Source: Hoylesella timonensis S9-PR14
GTDB taxonomy: Bacteria; Bacteroidota; Bacteroidia; Bacteroidales; Bacteroidaceae
Assembly: GCF_000762405.1 (NCBI RefSeq)
Contig: NZ_JRPQ01000277.1
Location: forward strand, 1 to 48,560
Length of the DNA: 48,560 nt
Direction: 5' to 3'
Position numbers and translations under genes: made by a program. This document shows, one piece after another, positions 13,699 to 23,016 of this stretch. The stretch's first letter is position 1, and each line of letters starts with the position of its first letter. A model generated the notes under the pieces. That model was not told the DNA's origin, ran no database searches, and saw only the letters and a program-made list of their open reading frames with translations.

Positions 13699-14286
13699 TT
13701 ATGCTAAAATATCTTGGAACATCACTTGATAATATTTCGCCTTCTCCTCTATCTTCATAGGATAAGCACGCGAGCTACTCGGCATGCGATACAAGCGCAA
13801 GAGTCTACCTTCAAATTGAAACGTATGGTATTGCCCCATTTGGGGTGCAGAAACACCATAATGCTGCGTAAAAACCTTAGTAGCCAACCTACCTGCCGTG
13901 AGTACTCCCCTACATTGGGGCAGATTTCGCAACAAGGCATCCAAGTTGACGGGTTCTACAATCTCCAAATCTTTGTCCGATGCCGTATTCTTGGTTCGTC
14001 GCACACGCAAGGCTGTGTCATACAGTGCCACCCCTTTCTCTTGTAAAAACGCTTTCAATTCGTCTAACTTAAAACATTTCTCTCCCTCATCGACAAAATG
14101 ATTCTTATCATTAAAGAACAAATAACCAAAGATACGCCACATATCATTTTGGAAATTGGGATAAAAGAACGGCATACTCCAACGTTTAGGAGCTGGAGGA
14201 AACGTTCCCAACATCAGCAGCCTTGCATGCTTGGGCAAGAAAGGCTCGAAAGGATGCGTCTCTATGGTGGGCAAATCATTGTTCAT
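13699..14286 (-). CDS. Uracil-DNA glycosylase family protein
   Basis: The 195-residue protein resembles the Mug/uracil-DNA-glycosylase superfamily. LLMLGTFPPAPKRWSMPFFYPNFQNDMWRI gives the first active-site loop, and PSSSRAYPM near the C-terminus is the second DNA-binding loop, corresponding to the HPSP-type motif. Members excise uracil or related lesions, but this branch is not well characterised, so the exact lesion is unknown. I prefer the ATG at codon 15 of the longer frame (MNNDLPTIETHPFEP) because family members begin close to that point. It probably forms an operon with udk. Confidence 0.78.
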   Translation of the reverse strand: MNNDLPTIETHPFEPFLPKHARLLMLGTFPPAPKRWSMPFFYPNFQNDMWRIFGYLFFNDKNHFVDEGEKCFKLDELKAFLQEKGVALYDTALRVRRTKNTASDKDLEIVEPVNLDALLRNLPQCRGVLTAGRLATKVFTQHYGVSAPQMGQYHTFQFEGRLLRLYRMPSSSRAYPMKIEEKAKYYQVMFQDILA

Positions 14287-14459
14287 ATCTCGTTGTTTCT
14301 TCGTACGTTCACATGGTGGGTTAGACACTCTTCAACGCCAGACTGCAACCGCCCTCATTCCGTGCTCATTGTCTATGTGCCTGTTCAGCGTTTCGCTCCG
14401 ATGCAATCATCCGCTTGTTTCAACATTACAAACTGGCAAAACAGATTGTTTTCGGAAGG

Positions 14460-14496
14460 AAAATAGACTGTTTTGGTGAGCAATACAGTCTATTTT
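14460..14496. terminator. Inverted repeat downstream of the exported EEP enzyme
   Basis: AAAATAGACTG (14460-14470) and CAGTCTATTTT (14486-14496) are perfectly complementary over 11 bases. On the minus strand the stem ends in a short T-run, so it is a plausible terminator for the gene at 14535-15581. Confidence 0.6.
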
Positions 14497-14534
14497 GGTG
14501 AATTACTGTCCATGTGTAAGCGGCTTATCTACCG

Positions 14535-15581
14535 CTACGACTGTTTTTTCACTAAGTAGACAACCACAGGCAAGTGGTCGCTATACCCATTGAGCCACAC
14601 GCCTCCCGCTGTGGTTCGCTTAGGTGCGCCCTTATATTTGCCGGTAGACTGGATGAGATAATCGTAACGTACAATCTGACATTTCCAATATTTCAACGAC
14701 GAATAGTCGCGTTTTCCGTTTTGATTGAGCATGTTGGGCGAGAGTACTATTTGGTCAAAGAGATTCCATCCTCCTTGATACATTAATGTTCCTCTACCCT
14801 GTTTTGCCAAAATGTTATACCATGGATTGTACATATCGTCCTTTCCAACTTCATCCACCTCTGCTTTGGCAGACAACACCTTTGCCATACTGCGACTCGT
14901 AGGGTCGTCGTTCATGTCGCCCATCACCATCACTTTGATAGCAGGATGTTGACGTAAAAGCGAATCCTTTACCGCTTTCACCTGCGCAGCAGCCACCTCT
15001 CTATAATAAGACCCACTGTAACGGCTCGGCCAGTGACACACAATGACCGCTACATGTTCGCCCCCTAACGTTCCTGTCACGGTGAGGTAGCCACGGGTAC
15101 GGAAAGCACTGTCTTTGGGAAGTTGCGGAACATACGGTACCAATTTCACCGTTTGAGGCGTGAAAAGCTGAGGATTGTACAACAATGCACAATCAATGCC
15201 ACGCCTGTCTGGTCCTTCCACATGAATGTATCGATAACCTCGTGCAGCAAGAGGTGGCTGGGCAACCAACGCATCAAGAACGCGTGCATTCTCTACTTCG
15301 CTGAGTCCTATCATGGCACAACCCACCTTTGGCAACACATCTGTACCCATATCTGACAATGCACGTGCCATATTGTGCAACTTATTGGTATATTTGAGTT
15401 TGTCCCACTTATACGAACCCGTAGGTAGGAAGTCATAATCTTTCTTTCCTTCATCGTGACAGGTGTCAAAAAGATTCTCTTGATTGTAAAAACCTACGCC
15501 ATAAACAGAATAATTTGTTTGTGCATTGAGCCTCAAAAGTCCTAAGACCAAGAGGAGTGAAAGCATGATTTGTTTTTTCAT
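14535..15581 (-). CDS. Exported endonuclease/exonuclease/phosphatase family protein
   Basis: The 348-residue protein has a signal peptide (MKKQIMLSLLLVLGLLRLNAQ) and an EEP fold, the Mg-dependent phosphodiesterase superfamily that includes DNase I. Visible landmarks are YNQENLFD near the start, the metal-binding Glu in GLSEVEN, GDMNDDP in the catalytic core and the C-terminal SDHLPVVV with the catalytic Asp-His. It is probably periplasmic or surface exposed. It is divergent from a TonB-dependent receptor operon whose lipoproteins carry DUF5689 and OB-like domains. That pairing suggests a secreted nuclease feeding an uptake system. Substrate could instead be a phospholipid or sugar phosphate. 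Confidence 0.88.
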   Translation of the reverse strand: MKKQIMLSLLLVLGLLRLNAQTNYSVYGVGFYNQENLFDTCHDEGKKDYDFLPTGSYKWDKLKYTNKLHNMARALSDMGTDVLPKVGCAMIGLSEVENARVLDALVAQPPLAARGYRYIHVEGPDRRGIDCALLYNPQLFTPQTVKLVPYVPQLPKDSAFRTRGYLTVTGTLGGEHVAVIVCHWPSRYSGSYYREVAAAQVKAVKDSLLRQHPAIKVMVMGDMNDDPTSRSMAKVLSAKAEVDEVGKDDMYNPWYNILAKQGRGTLMYQGGWNLFDQIVLSPNMLNQNGKRDYSSLKYWKCQIVRYDYLIQSTGKYKGAPKRTTAGGVWLNGYSDHLPVVVYLVKKQS

Positions 15582-15687
15582 TATCGAGCTATTAATTTGG
15601 TAAAGAGGAGTCGTTCAATCATTCCTTTGATAGCGCACCAGTTCAATTGATATGAACCGACAGCTTCAACTCTCCTGCTATGTGATG

Positions 15688-15695
15688 CAAAGATA
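15688..15695 (-). promoter_or_regulatory. -7 box for the exported EEP gene
   Basis: TATCTTTG on the minus strand fits TAnnTTTG and lies about 107 bases upstream of the EEP start codon, within the divergent intergenic region. A good -33 element is not evident. Confidence 0.4.
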
Positions 15696-15812
15696 ATTGT
15701 TTTCTGCTAATTAAATAACGTGGCAGGCAAAAAATACGTTTATTCTCTTCCAACATTGAAATTTATTTTGTTACTTTGCAATAAATATTATCATACTTAC
15801 GAAAAATCTTCT

Positions 15813-18374
15813 ATGATGCAACAAAAGCTCAAATTAGCACTTCTTGCCCTTTGTTATGCGTCGTTGACCTTTGCTCAAAACGACAAGACAAAGACCAACA
15901 AGAATCCTATGATGGATGAGTCGGCGTTTACTTTTACGGAAGCACAATTGGGCGAAGATGAGAACATGACCCAAAATGTCATTATCCTCAACTCAAGCAC
16001 CAATGCTTATGCCTCGGGAGTAGGCTATCGATTCTCACCCGTACGTTTTCGCTATCGTGCCTTATCACAAGAGTATAACGACGTATATATCAACGGTGTA
16101 CCGATGAACGACATGGAGAGTGGGCAGTTTAGATATTCCATGATAGGCGGACTGAACCAGCAAACCCGCAACGTTGACTTTGCACTGCCTTTTGAAAGCA
16201 ACAGCTTTGCCATGAATGCATTGGCTGGCAGCAACAATTATGACTTCCGTGCAGGGAGCATGGCAGCAGGAAATAGACTATCGTTAGGAGCAGCCAACCG
16301 CAGTTACTCGGCACGTGGCATGTACACTTATGCCTCTGGATTCAATGCCAATGGTTGGGCAATAGCTGCCAACCTTACTTATCGTTGGGCGAACAAAGGA
16401 TATGTAGAGGGAACTTTTTATAACTCGCTTTCCTATTTCTTAGCGATACAAAAACGGTGGACGAATGGACATTCGCTGTCGTTCTCTACATGGGGCAACC
16501 CTACCGAGCGTGCATCGCAGGGCGCATCCACAGACGAAGCATACTGGTTGGCTAACAATTACCTCTACAATCCCTATTGGGGCTACCAAAATGGAAAGAT
16601 AAGAAACTCACGAGTAGTGAACGATTTTGCTCCGTCTGCCCTCCTCACGTGGGACTGGGATATTGCTAAAGACACGAAACTCACCACATCTCTCTTTGGT
16701 AAATATAGCAAATATAAGAGTACAAAACTGAACTATAACAACGCAGAGAACCCACAACCCGACTATTGGAAAAATCTTCCCAGTATGTATTACGATGTTT
16801 GGGGCGATGAAGCCAACAGCACTAATAGAAGTCATGCTGCTTTCTTAGAATGGAATGAGGCATACAACTACTGGACAGCCGCAAAAGAAAACCGTCAAGT
16901 GAAATGGGACCAACTGTACTGGGCGAACCAACAAGCAGCCAAGACAGGCAGCGATGCGCTATACTATGTGCAAGCCAAGCACAATGACAACTTTGTGATG
17001 AATTTAGCGTCAACGCTTACCACTAAATTAAGTAAGAACCAGACATGGAACATTGGGGCTGTATTAGGTCGAAACCAAGGTGGGCATTATCAGACAATGG
17101 AAGATTTGTTGGGTGCCAACAGTTTCCATAACATCAACACTTATGCCGTAGGCAATTATCCTAAAAGTAGCGATGCCGTGCAATACGACCTTAACACAAT
17201 GGGAGCAGATAGAACAGGACGTTTGGTAGGCAAAGGCGACAAGTTTGGTTACGATTACGATATCCTGATTCACAAAGCACTTGTTTGGACCAATTACTTA
17301 GCCAACATGGGGCGCTTTCATCTCATGGTAGCAGGAAAAGTAGGCGGCACAGACATGCAACGCCAAGGCTATATGCGCAACGGAATGTTCCCAGAAAATT
17401 CGTATGGCAAGAGTGGACACGCCAAATTTTTAGATGGTGGTGGTAAAGCCAGTATCACATGGGATGCTGGACTGGGCAACATTGTATCTGTAGGAGCAGG
17501 ATATGAGTGGCGCGCTCCAACGGCACGCACAGCCTTTGCATCGCCCGAAATGAACAACGACTTTGTGTTGAATCTAAAGAACCAACAAGTTTTCAGTAGT
17601 GAGTTGGGTTATCAATACCAAAATGCATGGGTACATGCCAACATCAACGCTTACTACAATAGAATGAATCATGTTACCGAATGGCAAAACTTCTATTTCG
17701 ATAACCTCAATTCTTTCTCTTATGTTTCGATGACTGGCATTGAAAAAGAGGCGTACGGTGTAGAATTGGGGGCGCGCTTTAAGCTCGCATCCTATTTAGA
17801 TCTTACCACACTCGGCACTTGGAGTGAAGCTAAAAACATCAACAATGCCAAGGTGCGCTACCTTAACTCAACCAAAGCACAATACGTGGACGAGACTGTG
17901 TACAACAAAGGTATGCGCGAAGGAGGAACGCCGCTTACCGCTGCAAGTCTTGGATTGAGTTTCCATCAAGGCGGATGGTTTGTAGATTTGAACGGAAACT
18001 ATTACGATCGCATCTACTTATTCTATACTCCATGCTATCGGTATGAGAGTACGCTACATCTAAAGAATAGTAATGATAATGAAGAAAATAACATCATACC
18101 CGAACAAGCCAAAGGCAAAGGCGGTTTCATGTTGGACGGTAGTATTGGTAAGAGCATCCGATTGAAGAAAGGACAGCTGAACTTGAACCTCATGGTAACC
18201 AACCTTCTCAACAATCAACGTATCGTAACGGGAGGCTATGAACAAAGCCGAAGCGACTACATAGTGAAGGATGATGGGACGACAGATCCACGTACATACA
18301 AGTTTCCACGCAATCCGAAGAAATATTATGCTTACGGCATCAACGGAATGTTCCAAGTATCTTACAGATTCTAA
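15813..18374 (+). CDS. TonB-dependent outer-membrane receptor
   Basis: The 853-residue outer-membrane protein has a signal peptide at residues 1-21 (MMQQKLKLALLALCYASLTFA). The ATG at 15813 is preferred over an earlier in-frame start that lacks a signal. A short plug-like region includes YNDVYINGVPMNDMESGQF. The rest reads as a long series of amphipathic beta strands, ending in aromatic Phe (MFQVSYRF) as expected for barrel insertion. There is no N-terminal carboxypeptidase-regulatory domain. Two lipoprotein genes follow within about 100 bases each, taking the place of the usual SusD partner. Divergent secreted EEP enzyme and downstream nuclease suggest import of nucleic-acid fragments, but the ligand is not known. 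Confidence 0.9.
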   Translation: MMQQKLKLALLALCYASLTFAQNDKTKTNKNPMMDESAFTFTEAQLGEDENMTQNVIILNSSTNAYASGVGYRFSPVRFRYRALSQEYNDVYINGVPMNDMESGQFRYSMIGGLNQQTRNVDFALPFESNSFAMNALAGSNNYDFRAGSMAAGNRLSLGAANRSYSARGMYTYASGFNANGWAIAANLTYRWANKGYVEGTFYNSLSYFLAIQKRWTNGHSLSFSTWGNPTERASQGASTDEAYWLANNYLYNPYWGYQNGKIRNSRVVNDFAPSALLTWDWDIAKDTKLTTSLFGKYSKYKSTKLNYNNAENPQPDYWKNLPSMYYDVWGDEANSTNRSHAAFLEWNEAYNYWTAAKENRQVKWDQLYWANQQAAKTGSDALYYVQAKHNDNFVMNLASTLTTKLSKNQTWNIGAVLGRNQGGHYQTMEDLLGANSFHNINTYAVGNYPKSSDAVQYDLNTMGADRTGRLVGKGDKFGYDYDILIHKALVWTNYLANMGRFHLMVAGKVGGTDMQRQGYMRNGMFPENSYGKSGHAKFLDGGGKASITWDAGLGNIVSVGAGYEWRAPTARTAFASPEMNNDFVLNLKNQQVFSSELGYQYQNAWVHANINAYYNRMNHVTEWQNFYFDNLNSFSYVSMTGIEKEAYGVELGARFKLASYLDLTTLGTWSEAKNINNAKVRYLNSTKAQYVDETVYNKGMREGGTPLTAASLGLSFHQGGWFVDLNGNYYDRIYLFYTPCYRYESTLHLKNSNDNEENNIIPEQAKGKGGFMLDGSIGKSIRLKKGQLNLNLMVTNLLNNQRIVTGGYEQSRSDYIVKDDGTTDPRTYKFPRNPKKYYAYGINGMFQVSYRF

Positions 18375-18388
18375 TAAATCTCAACGAC

Positions 18389-19246
18389 ATGAAGAAAATA
18401 AAATATATAGTCATTGCACTTGTTTGTGTATGCCTGAGTGGTTGCATGGCTGACGATTACGATGCACCGCAGTTGAACCAGTCGCCCTACGGCAACAATG
18501 AACTCACAGAAACGAAGGTGCTAAGCATTGCCCAATTGAAACAGCAATACCAAGGAGTAATTGCCGCAAGTGGCATAGAAGAAATTACAGAAGACATCCA
18601 AATCAAGGGTTGGATAACTGGAAATGATGTGGAAGGCAACATCTACAATCAGTTTGCAATGCAAGATGAAACGGGTGCTATACTGATCTCGGTAGCACAA
18701 GGTGGTCTCTACGGCTACCTTCCTGTTGGTCAAGAGGTTTTGATATCACTCAAAGGACTCATCATAGGAGGATATGGCAGTCAGGCACAAGTAGGAGGTT
18801 TATACATCAATAAGCGTGATGGTTCACCACAAGTGGGACGCATGAATAGGTTTGTGTGGATGAGGCATTTCAAATTGTTGGGCACACCTCAACCTGAAAA
18901 AGTGAAACCTACTGTCTTTGATCAAAGTAAAATAAGCAATCAGCAATATCTAACAAACAACAGTGGCATGCTGATGACGCTAAAGAATGTGCAGTTAGAA
19001 GGAGCCAACGGTAAAGCTGTATTTGCCCCGAAAGACGGAAGCATCGCCCTTACTGCCAATGCAGCCAACCGCACACTGAAGGGTATCAATAGCAAAACAA
19101 TGGTAGTTCGTACCAGCACCTTTGCAGATTTTGCAAATCAACCCATGCCCACAGGAGCAGTAGACATTACTGGCGTCTTTACAAGATTCCGCAACACATG
19201 GCAAATCTTATTGCGCTCGGCTGACGACATCAAGCCCGCAAAATAG
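18389..19246 (+). CDS. DUF5689-domain lipoprotein
   Basis: The 285-residue lipoprotein has a lipobox (CVCLSGC, acylated Cys about residue 20). Residues about 40-275 match the DUF5689 pattern: an OB-like fold with DIQIKGWITGNDVEGNIYNQFAMQDETGAILI and a GLIIGGYGSQAQVGG segment. Members are commonly encoded beside TonB receptors in Bacteroidetes. The gene begins 14 bases after the receptor stop, so the two are co-transcribed. It is probably the surface substrate-binding partner of the receptor. OB-type folds often bind nucleic acids or oligosaccharides. Confidence 0.82.
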   Translation: MKKIKYIVIALVCVCLSGCMADDYDAPQLNQSPYGNNELTETKVLSIAQLKQQYQGVIAASGIEEITEDIQIKGWITGNDVEGNIYNQFAMQDETGAILISVAQGGLYGYLPVGQEVLISLKGLIIGGYGSQAQVGGLYINKRDGSPQVGRMNRFVWMRHFKLLGTPQPEKVKPTVFDQSKISNQQYLTNNSGMLMTLKNVQLEGANGKAVFAPKDGSIALTANAANRTLKGINSKTMVVRTSTFADFANQPMPTGAVDITGVFTRFRNTWQILLRSADDIKPAK

Positions 19247-19340
19247 GACAATGCTACTACAAGATACGGAAACTCAATGACATTACTGACTGAATGTCTG
19301 GAACAAAAACTAAACAGAACAATTATCAATAAAAGAAATA

Positions 19341-20774
19341 ATGATGAAAAAGCTATTTTATTCATTCCTATCGCTGGCTATCGCAGCACTGAGCCTTACC
19401 AGTTGTGAAGACGTTCCCGCACCCTACGAATACCCAGAGGACAATGGCGGTGGCGAGATTGTCGCCCCAACCGACCCCAAGGGAACAGGAACACAGGAAG
19501 ACCCATACAATGTAGCCGGTGCTATCAAAATGATTAAAGGTTTGGAAACCGGCGCCAACTCGGCAGAGGTCTACGTCAAGGGAAAGATTGTCTCCATCAA
19601 AGAAATCAACACAACCAACTTTGGCAATGCCACCTATTATATATCTGACGATGGCACAAGCAAAGGACAGCTCTACATCTTCCGCAGCTTAGGACTGGAA
19701 AACAAGAAGTTCACCTCGGAGAATATCAAGGTGGGTGACGAAGTTGTAGTTTGCGGACAGTTCACCAACTACATGGGGAAAACGCCAGAAACCGTTACCA
19801 ACAAGAGCTATCTCTACTCTGTCAATGGCAAGACGAGCGACAACTCGCAGCCACAGGAGCCTGGAACCAATGTGAATCCAACTGGTGAGGGCACAGAGGC
19901 GTCACCCTTCAACGTAGCAGCAGCCATGAAAAAGGACAAGGTTGCCAAGGTTTTTGTCAAGGGATACATCGTGGGATTCATTCCCGGAAAGGACAAAAAC
20001 GAGGCCAAGTTCACTGCTGAGGGTTGCGAAACAGAGACCAACCTCCTTGTTGCCGATAAAGCTGACGAGACAAACATTGCCAACTGCATGCCCATACAAC
20101 TACCCTTTGGCAACATTAGAGCTGGACTGAACCTGAAGAAAAACAAGGACGTATACAAGAAAGAGATAACGCTCTATGGAAACATAGAGAAGTACTTTGG
20201 TATCACGGGACTGAAAAACGTGTCGTATGCCTTGGTCGGCACAAAGAGTTTCGGGACAAAACCTGGTCAGCCAGTAACACCTTCAACCGACATCTTGAAC
20301 GAAACGTTCGCCGAGAGCATAGGCTCCTTCACCATTGCCAACGAGAAAGACATGCCACAAGGTCTTAAATACGTATGGTTTGTGGACAAGAAACACCAAC
20401 AGGTGAAAGCCAGCGCCTTTTTCCAAAACAAGAAATTCGAGACGGAAAGTTGGCTCATCTCACCTGCCCTCGACCTGAGCGGCAAGACAACCATCACGCT
20501 GTCTGTTGAGCAAACTGCAAACCGCTTCAACTCCCTGAAAGATGAGATCTTCATCAAGATATCTACGAACTACAAGAGCGGCAAGCCCTCGACAGCCACT
20601 TGGGAGGTTCTTACGCCCAGTAAATGGCCATCGAACAGTAACTGGATTTTCGTCAACTCCACTATTGACCTCAGCGCTTACGCAGGCAAGAAAGACGTAA
20701 GAATCGCCTTTCAGTACAAAAGCTCATCACAGTCGGCTGGCACATGGGAACTGAAGAACTTAGTCGTAAAATGA
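19341..20774 (+). CDS. Lipoprotein with two OB-like (DUF6359-type) domains and a jelly-roll domain
   Basis: The 477-residue lipoprotein has a lipobox ending LSLTSC near residue 22. Two related repeats follow, at about 48-160 (GTGTQEDPYNVAGAI... VYVKGKIVSIKEI) and about 175-310 (GEGTEASPFNVAAAM... VFVKGYIVGFIPG). Both look like OB-fold nucleic-acid-binding-like domains. Residues about 325-477 form a jelly-roll of the choice-of-anchor or cleaved-adhesin type (ESWLISPALDLSGKTT). It is third in the receptor operon, 94 bases after the DUF5689 gene. A role in binding polymer at the surface for the receptor is inferred. Confidence 0.8.
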   Translation: MMKKLFYSFLSLAIAALSLTSCEDVPAPYEYPEDNGGGEIVAPTDPKGTGTQEDPYNVAGAIKMIKGLETGANSAEVYVKGKIVSIKEINTTNFGNATYYISDDGTSKGQLYIFRSLGLENKKFTSENIKVGDEVVVCGQFTNYMGKTPETVTNKSYLYSVNGKTSDNSQPQEPGTNVNPTGEGTEASPFNVAAAMKKDKVAKVFVKGYIVGFIPGKDKNEAKFTAEGCETETNLLVADKADETNIANCMPIQLPFGNIRAGLNLKKNKDVYKKEITLYGNIEKYFGITGLKNVSYALVGTKSFGTKPGQPVTPSTDILNETFAESIGSFTIANEKDMPQGLKYVWFVDKKHQQVKASAFFQNKKFETESWLISPALDLSGKTTITLSVEQTANRFNSLKDEIFIKISTNYKSGKPSTATWEVLTPSKWPSNSNWIFVNSTIDLSAYAGKKDVRIAFQYKSSSQSAGTWELKNLVVK

Positions 20775-20792
20775 CAAAAAAGCAATGATACG

Positions 20793-20824
20793 TTTGGCTG
20801 TTTGCAAAATTATTTGTACTTTTG
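20793..20824 (+). promoter_or_regulatory. Promoter of the L31 gene
   Basis: TTTG at 20793-20796 and TACTTTTG at 20817-20824 are 20 bases apart. This is a near-perfect match to the Bacteroidetes consensus, upstream of the ribosomal protein gene. Confidence 0.75.
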
Positions 20825-20871
20825 CACCCCATACAGCAAAGAAAATAATTAACATTCAATAGATTATAAAA

Positions 20872-21123
20872 ATGAAAAAAGGTATTCATCCAGAAAACTA
20901 TCGCCCCGTCGTATTCAAAGATATGTCCAACGGCGATATGTTCCTTACAAAATCTACCTGCAAGAGTAATGAGACAGTAGAGTTTGAAGGCGAAACTTAC
21001 CCAGTGGTAAAAGTAGAAATTTCAAGTAGCTCACATCCATTCTATACTGGTAAGAGCAAACTTGTTGACTCAGCAGGTCGCGTAGACCGCTTCATGAACC
21101 GTTACGGTAAGATTAAGAAATAA
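20872..21123 (+). CDS. rpmE2: 50S ribosomal protein L31 type B
   Basis: The 83-residue protein is a type B L31. It opens [19 protein letters not shown], contains [15 protein letters not shown] and ends [14 protein letters not shown]. It lacks the zinc-binding cysteines of type A L31, leaving a single Cys. L31 bridges the two ribosomal subunits. It has its own strong promoter and a terminator downstream, so it is independent of the receptor operon. Confidence 0.97.
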   Translation: MKKGIHPENYRPVVFKDMSNGDMFLTKSTCKSNETVEFEGETYPVVKVEISSSSHPFYTGKSKLVDSAGRVDRFMNRYGKIKK

Positions 21124-21150
21124 CATACAACCCTATTTTTTCTTATAAAG

Positions 21151-21198
21151 AAAGTGCGTTCGGGCGTAGTTGCATATACGGTCGGTCGCACTTTTTTT
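21151..21198 (+). terminator. Intrinsic terminator after rpmE2
   Basis: AAAGTGCG (21151-21158) pairs with CGCACTTT (21187-21194) and is followed by a run of T. It separates rpmE2 from the nuclease gene 15 bases further on. Confidence 0.7.
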
Positions 21199-21213
21199 AT
21201 TGAAACTGATTAC

Positions 21214-22137
21214 ATGAAACAACTTCATTCACTCTTTTTCGTCGCATGCTGCTCCCTACTTGTCATTGGATGTAATTCTAATCACAATTCAACTGACAGA
21301 GAAACAGAATCGAATATTAACGCAAATCGGTTAGTAGGCGTATCTACCATTGGCAATCCTACCATGCCACCCGAGATTTGTCGCTTGGAATTTCCGAAGA
21401 TTAAAGGCGGTACCAGCATGATTATTGTGCACAAAGCCGAGCTCAATGCACGAACCCATGAGTACGGAGTGAATTATTCGGTAGAATGGGACACGCAGAA
21501 AAAGTCTCAAAGATGGAGTTGTTATCAGATGTACAGAAGCATCGCCAAACCACATACCAAACGCTATCGTTCTAAAACAAACCAATATCCACAAGATTCA
21601 AAGCTGCCAGAAGCTTTTCAGTTTGCATCAGATCCATATTGGCGAACGGGCTATGACCACGGACATATCTGTCCTTCAGCCGATCGATTGGGTTCGGCAG
21701 ACGCTAACTACCAAACGTTTTTCCTCACCAACATGCAACCTCAAGTAAACGGATTCAACGCTTACGTGTGGGCAAATATGGAAAAACAATTACGCATCTG
21801 GGATAGAGACGACTTCAGAGACACCTTATACGTTTGCAAAGGTGGCACCATAGACAAACAAAATCAAATACTCACAATAACATCCAAAGGCTTAATTGTA
21901 CCGAAATACTTTTATATGGCGATTCTTTGTAAAAACAAATTAGGCTATAAGGCGCTTGGCTTTTGGATAGAACACGAAGCGAATGACGACAACGACTTAG
22001 GAAAATACGTCGTTTCCATACAAGAATTGGAACGAAAAACTGGTATCGATTTCTTCTGCAACTTGCCTGATAACATTGAAAGACGTGTGGAATCGTTACC
22101 TAAAGAAAAGATAAAATTAGCATGGGGACTACGATAA
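21214..22137 (+). CDS. DNA/RNA non-specific endonuclease, lipoprotein
   Basis: The 307-residue protein belongs to the NucA/endonuclease G beta-beta-alpha-metal family. The catalytic motif reads DHGHICPSAD, with Asp148 and catalytic His151; the usual DRGH Arg is replaced by His149. The downstream FLTNMQPQVNGFNAYVWANME contains the Mg-binding Asn. An N-terminal lipobox (CCSLLVIGC) points to anchoring in the membrane; this start is preferred over an in-frame ATG 20 codons upstream that overlaps the rpmE2 terminator. It would cut extracellular DNA and RNA without sequence preference. Position a short way after the receptor operon suggests a shared scavenging role. Confidence 0.92.
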   Translation: MKQLHSLFFVACCSLLVIGCNSNHNSTDRETESNINANRLVGVSTIGNPTMPPEICRLEFPKIKGGTSMIIVHKAELNARTHEYGVNYSVEWDTQKKSQRWSCYQMYRSIAKPHTKRYRSKTNQYPQDSKLPEAFQFASDPYWRTGYDHGHICPSADRLGSADANYQTFFLTNMQPQVNGFNAYVWANMEKQLRIWDRDDFRDTLYVCKGGTIDKQNQILTITSKGLIVPKYFYMAILCKNKLGYKALGFWIEHEANDDNDLGKYVVSIQELERKTGIDFFCNLPDNIERRVESLPKEKIKLAWGLR

Positions 22138-22306
22138 ACGCACACCGTGCGTATATGCCGGACTTCTTAGAACACAAAAATGAACGCTGAATACGTTTCA
22201 ACGTTCACTGAACATAAATACCTGCGAAGGTGCATTTTGTACTTTAATGATGAGATATCAAGCTATCGCAATCGGACAAGTCTTCTTTGTTTGGTTTGAG
22301 AAACTA

Positions 22307-22834
22307 TCAGTCCATACTGAATGATACTTTCTTTGCATAGGTATAACGATTATAAGCAAACTCATCTGTTTCCCTATTTCCCCTTTGAACACCAGAGAAA
22401 GAGCGGTCGGTTAGATTTAAGTCATCGTAATCAATCACCATTTGGAAATTCTCTCCATTCTCACCATTGTATGTCATGATGATATCTCCAGTACTGCGAT
22501 CGATACGCCACGAAAAGACTCTATCGTAAACCAGTTCACCTCTAAAATAGTCCAACTGTCGTCCACGACCTGAAAGACTGTTGGAATCATATTGGTCAAA
22601 CTCAATATCTGTATCGTACACTTCTTCCAAAAGGTGCTGTTGTGCGTTGTAAAATCTTGCAGCTGTCTTTCCTGTCCAATGTCCTCGCAAGGTTTGTGCC
22701 ATATGAGTTAAATCTACATACTCAGTATCATAGTCATCATCATAATAGTAATCGTCGTCGACAGTACATGATACAAACCCGAAGGAGAATAGAGCCATCA
22801 AGGCTATCGGTAATAGTTGCGTAATCTTTTTCAT
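22307..22834 (-). CDS. Lipoprotein of unknown function, acidic N-terminus
   Basis: The 175-residue lipoprotein has a signal with lipobox LFSFGFVSC. A very acidic, Tyr-rich linker (DDDYYYDDDYDTEY) follows. The remainder has WTG, WRIDRSTGDIIMTY and DDLNLTDRSFSG segments resembling lipocalin-like or DUF-type small beta-barrel lipoproteins of Bacteroidales. I cannot name a function. It is monocistronic, convergent with the nuclease gene. A TATATTTG box lies on the minus strand upstream. Confidence 0.75.
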   Translation of the reverse strand: MKKITQLLPIALMALFSFGFVSCTVDDDYYYDDDYDTEYVDLTHMAQTLRGHWTGKTAARFYNAQQHLLEEVYDTDIEFDQYDSNSLSGRGRQLDYFRGELVYDRVFSWRIDRSTGDIIMTYNGENGENFQMVIDYDDLNLTDRSFSGVQRGNRETDEFAYNRYTYAKKVSFSMD

Positions 22835-22871
22835 GTCTTTATATTTTTGTTATTCATTCTATGTAACACTG

Positions 22872-22879
22872 CAAATATA
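22872..22879 (-). promoter_or_regulatory. -7 box for the acidic lipoprotein gene
   Basis: TATATTTG on the minus strand matches TAnnTTTG, about 38 bases upstream of the start codon. Confidence 0.5.
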
Positions 22880-23008
22880 CGCAGTCTCTGAAACTTGGTA
22901 CGCATAATTTCACTATTCTTAGGTAGGGATTCTCCTACTGTTAAGGAGGAAAAACCTAAATTAATATTTATTGGCACGTACATATCTTATAAATTCAAAT
23001 AAAATCCA

Positions 23009-23016
23009 TATCTTTG
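23009..23016 (+). promoter_or_regulatory. -7 box for the glutathione peroxidase gene
   Basis: TATCTTTG fits TAnnTTTG. It would give a leader of about 115 bases before the start at 23137. No convincing -33 element is seen. Confidence 0.45.
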
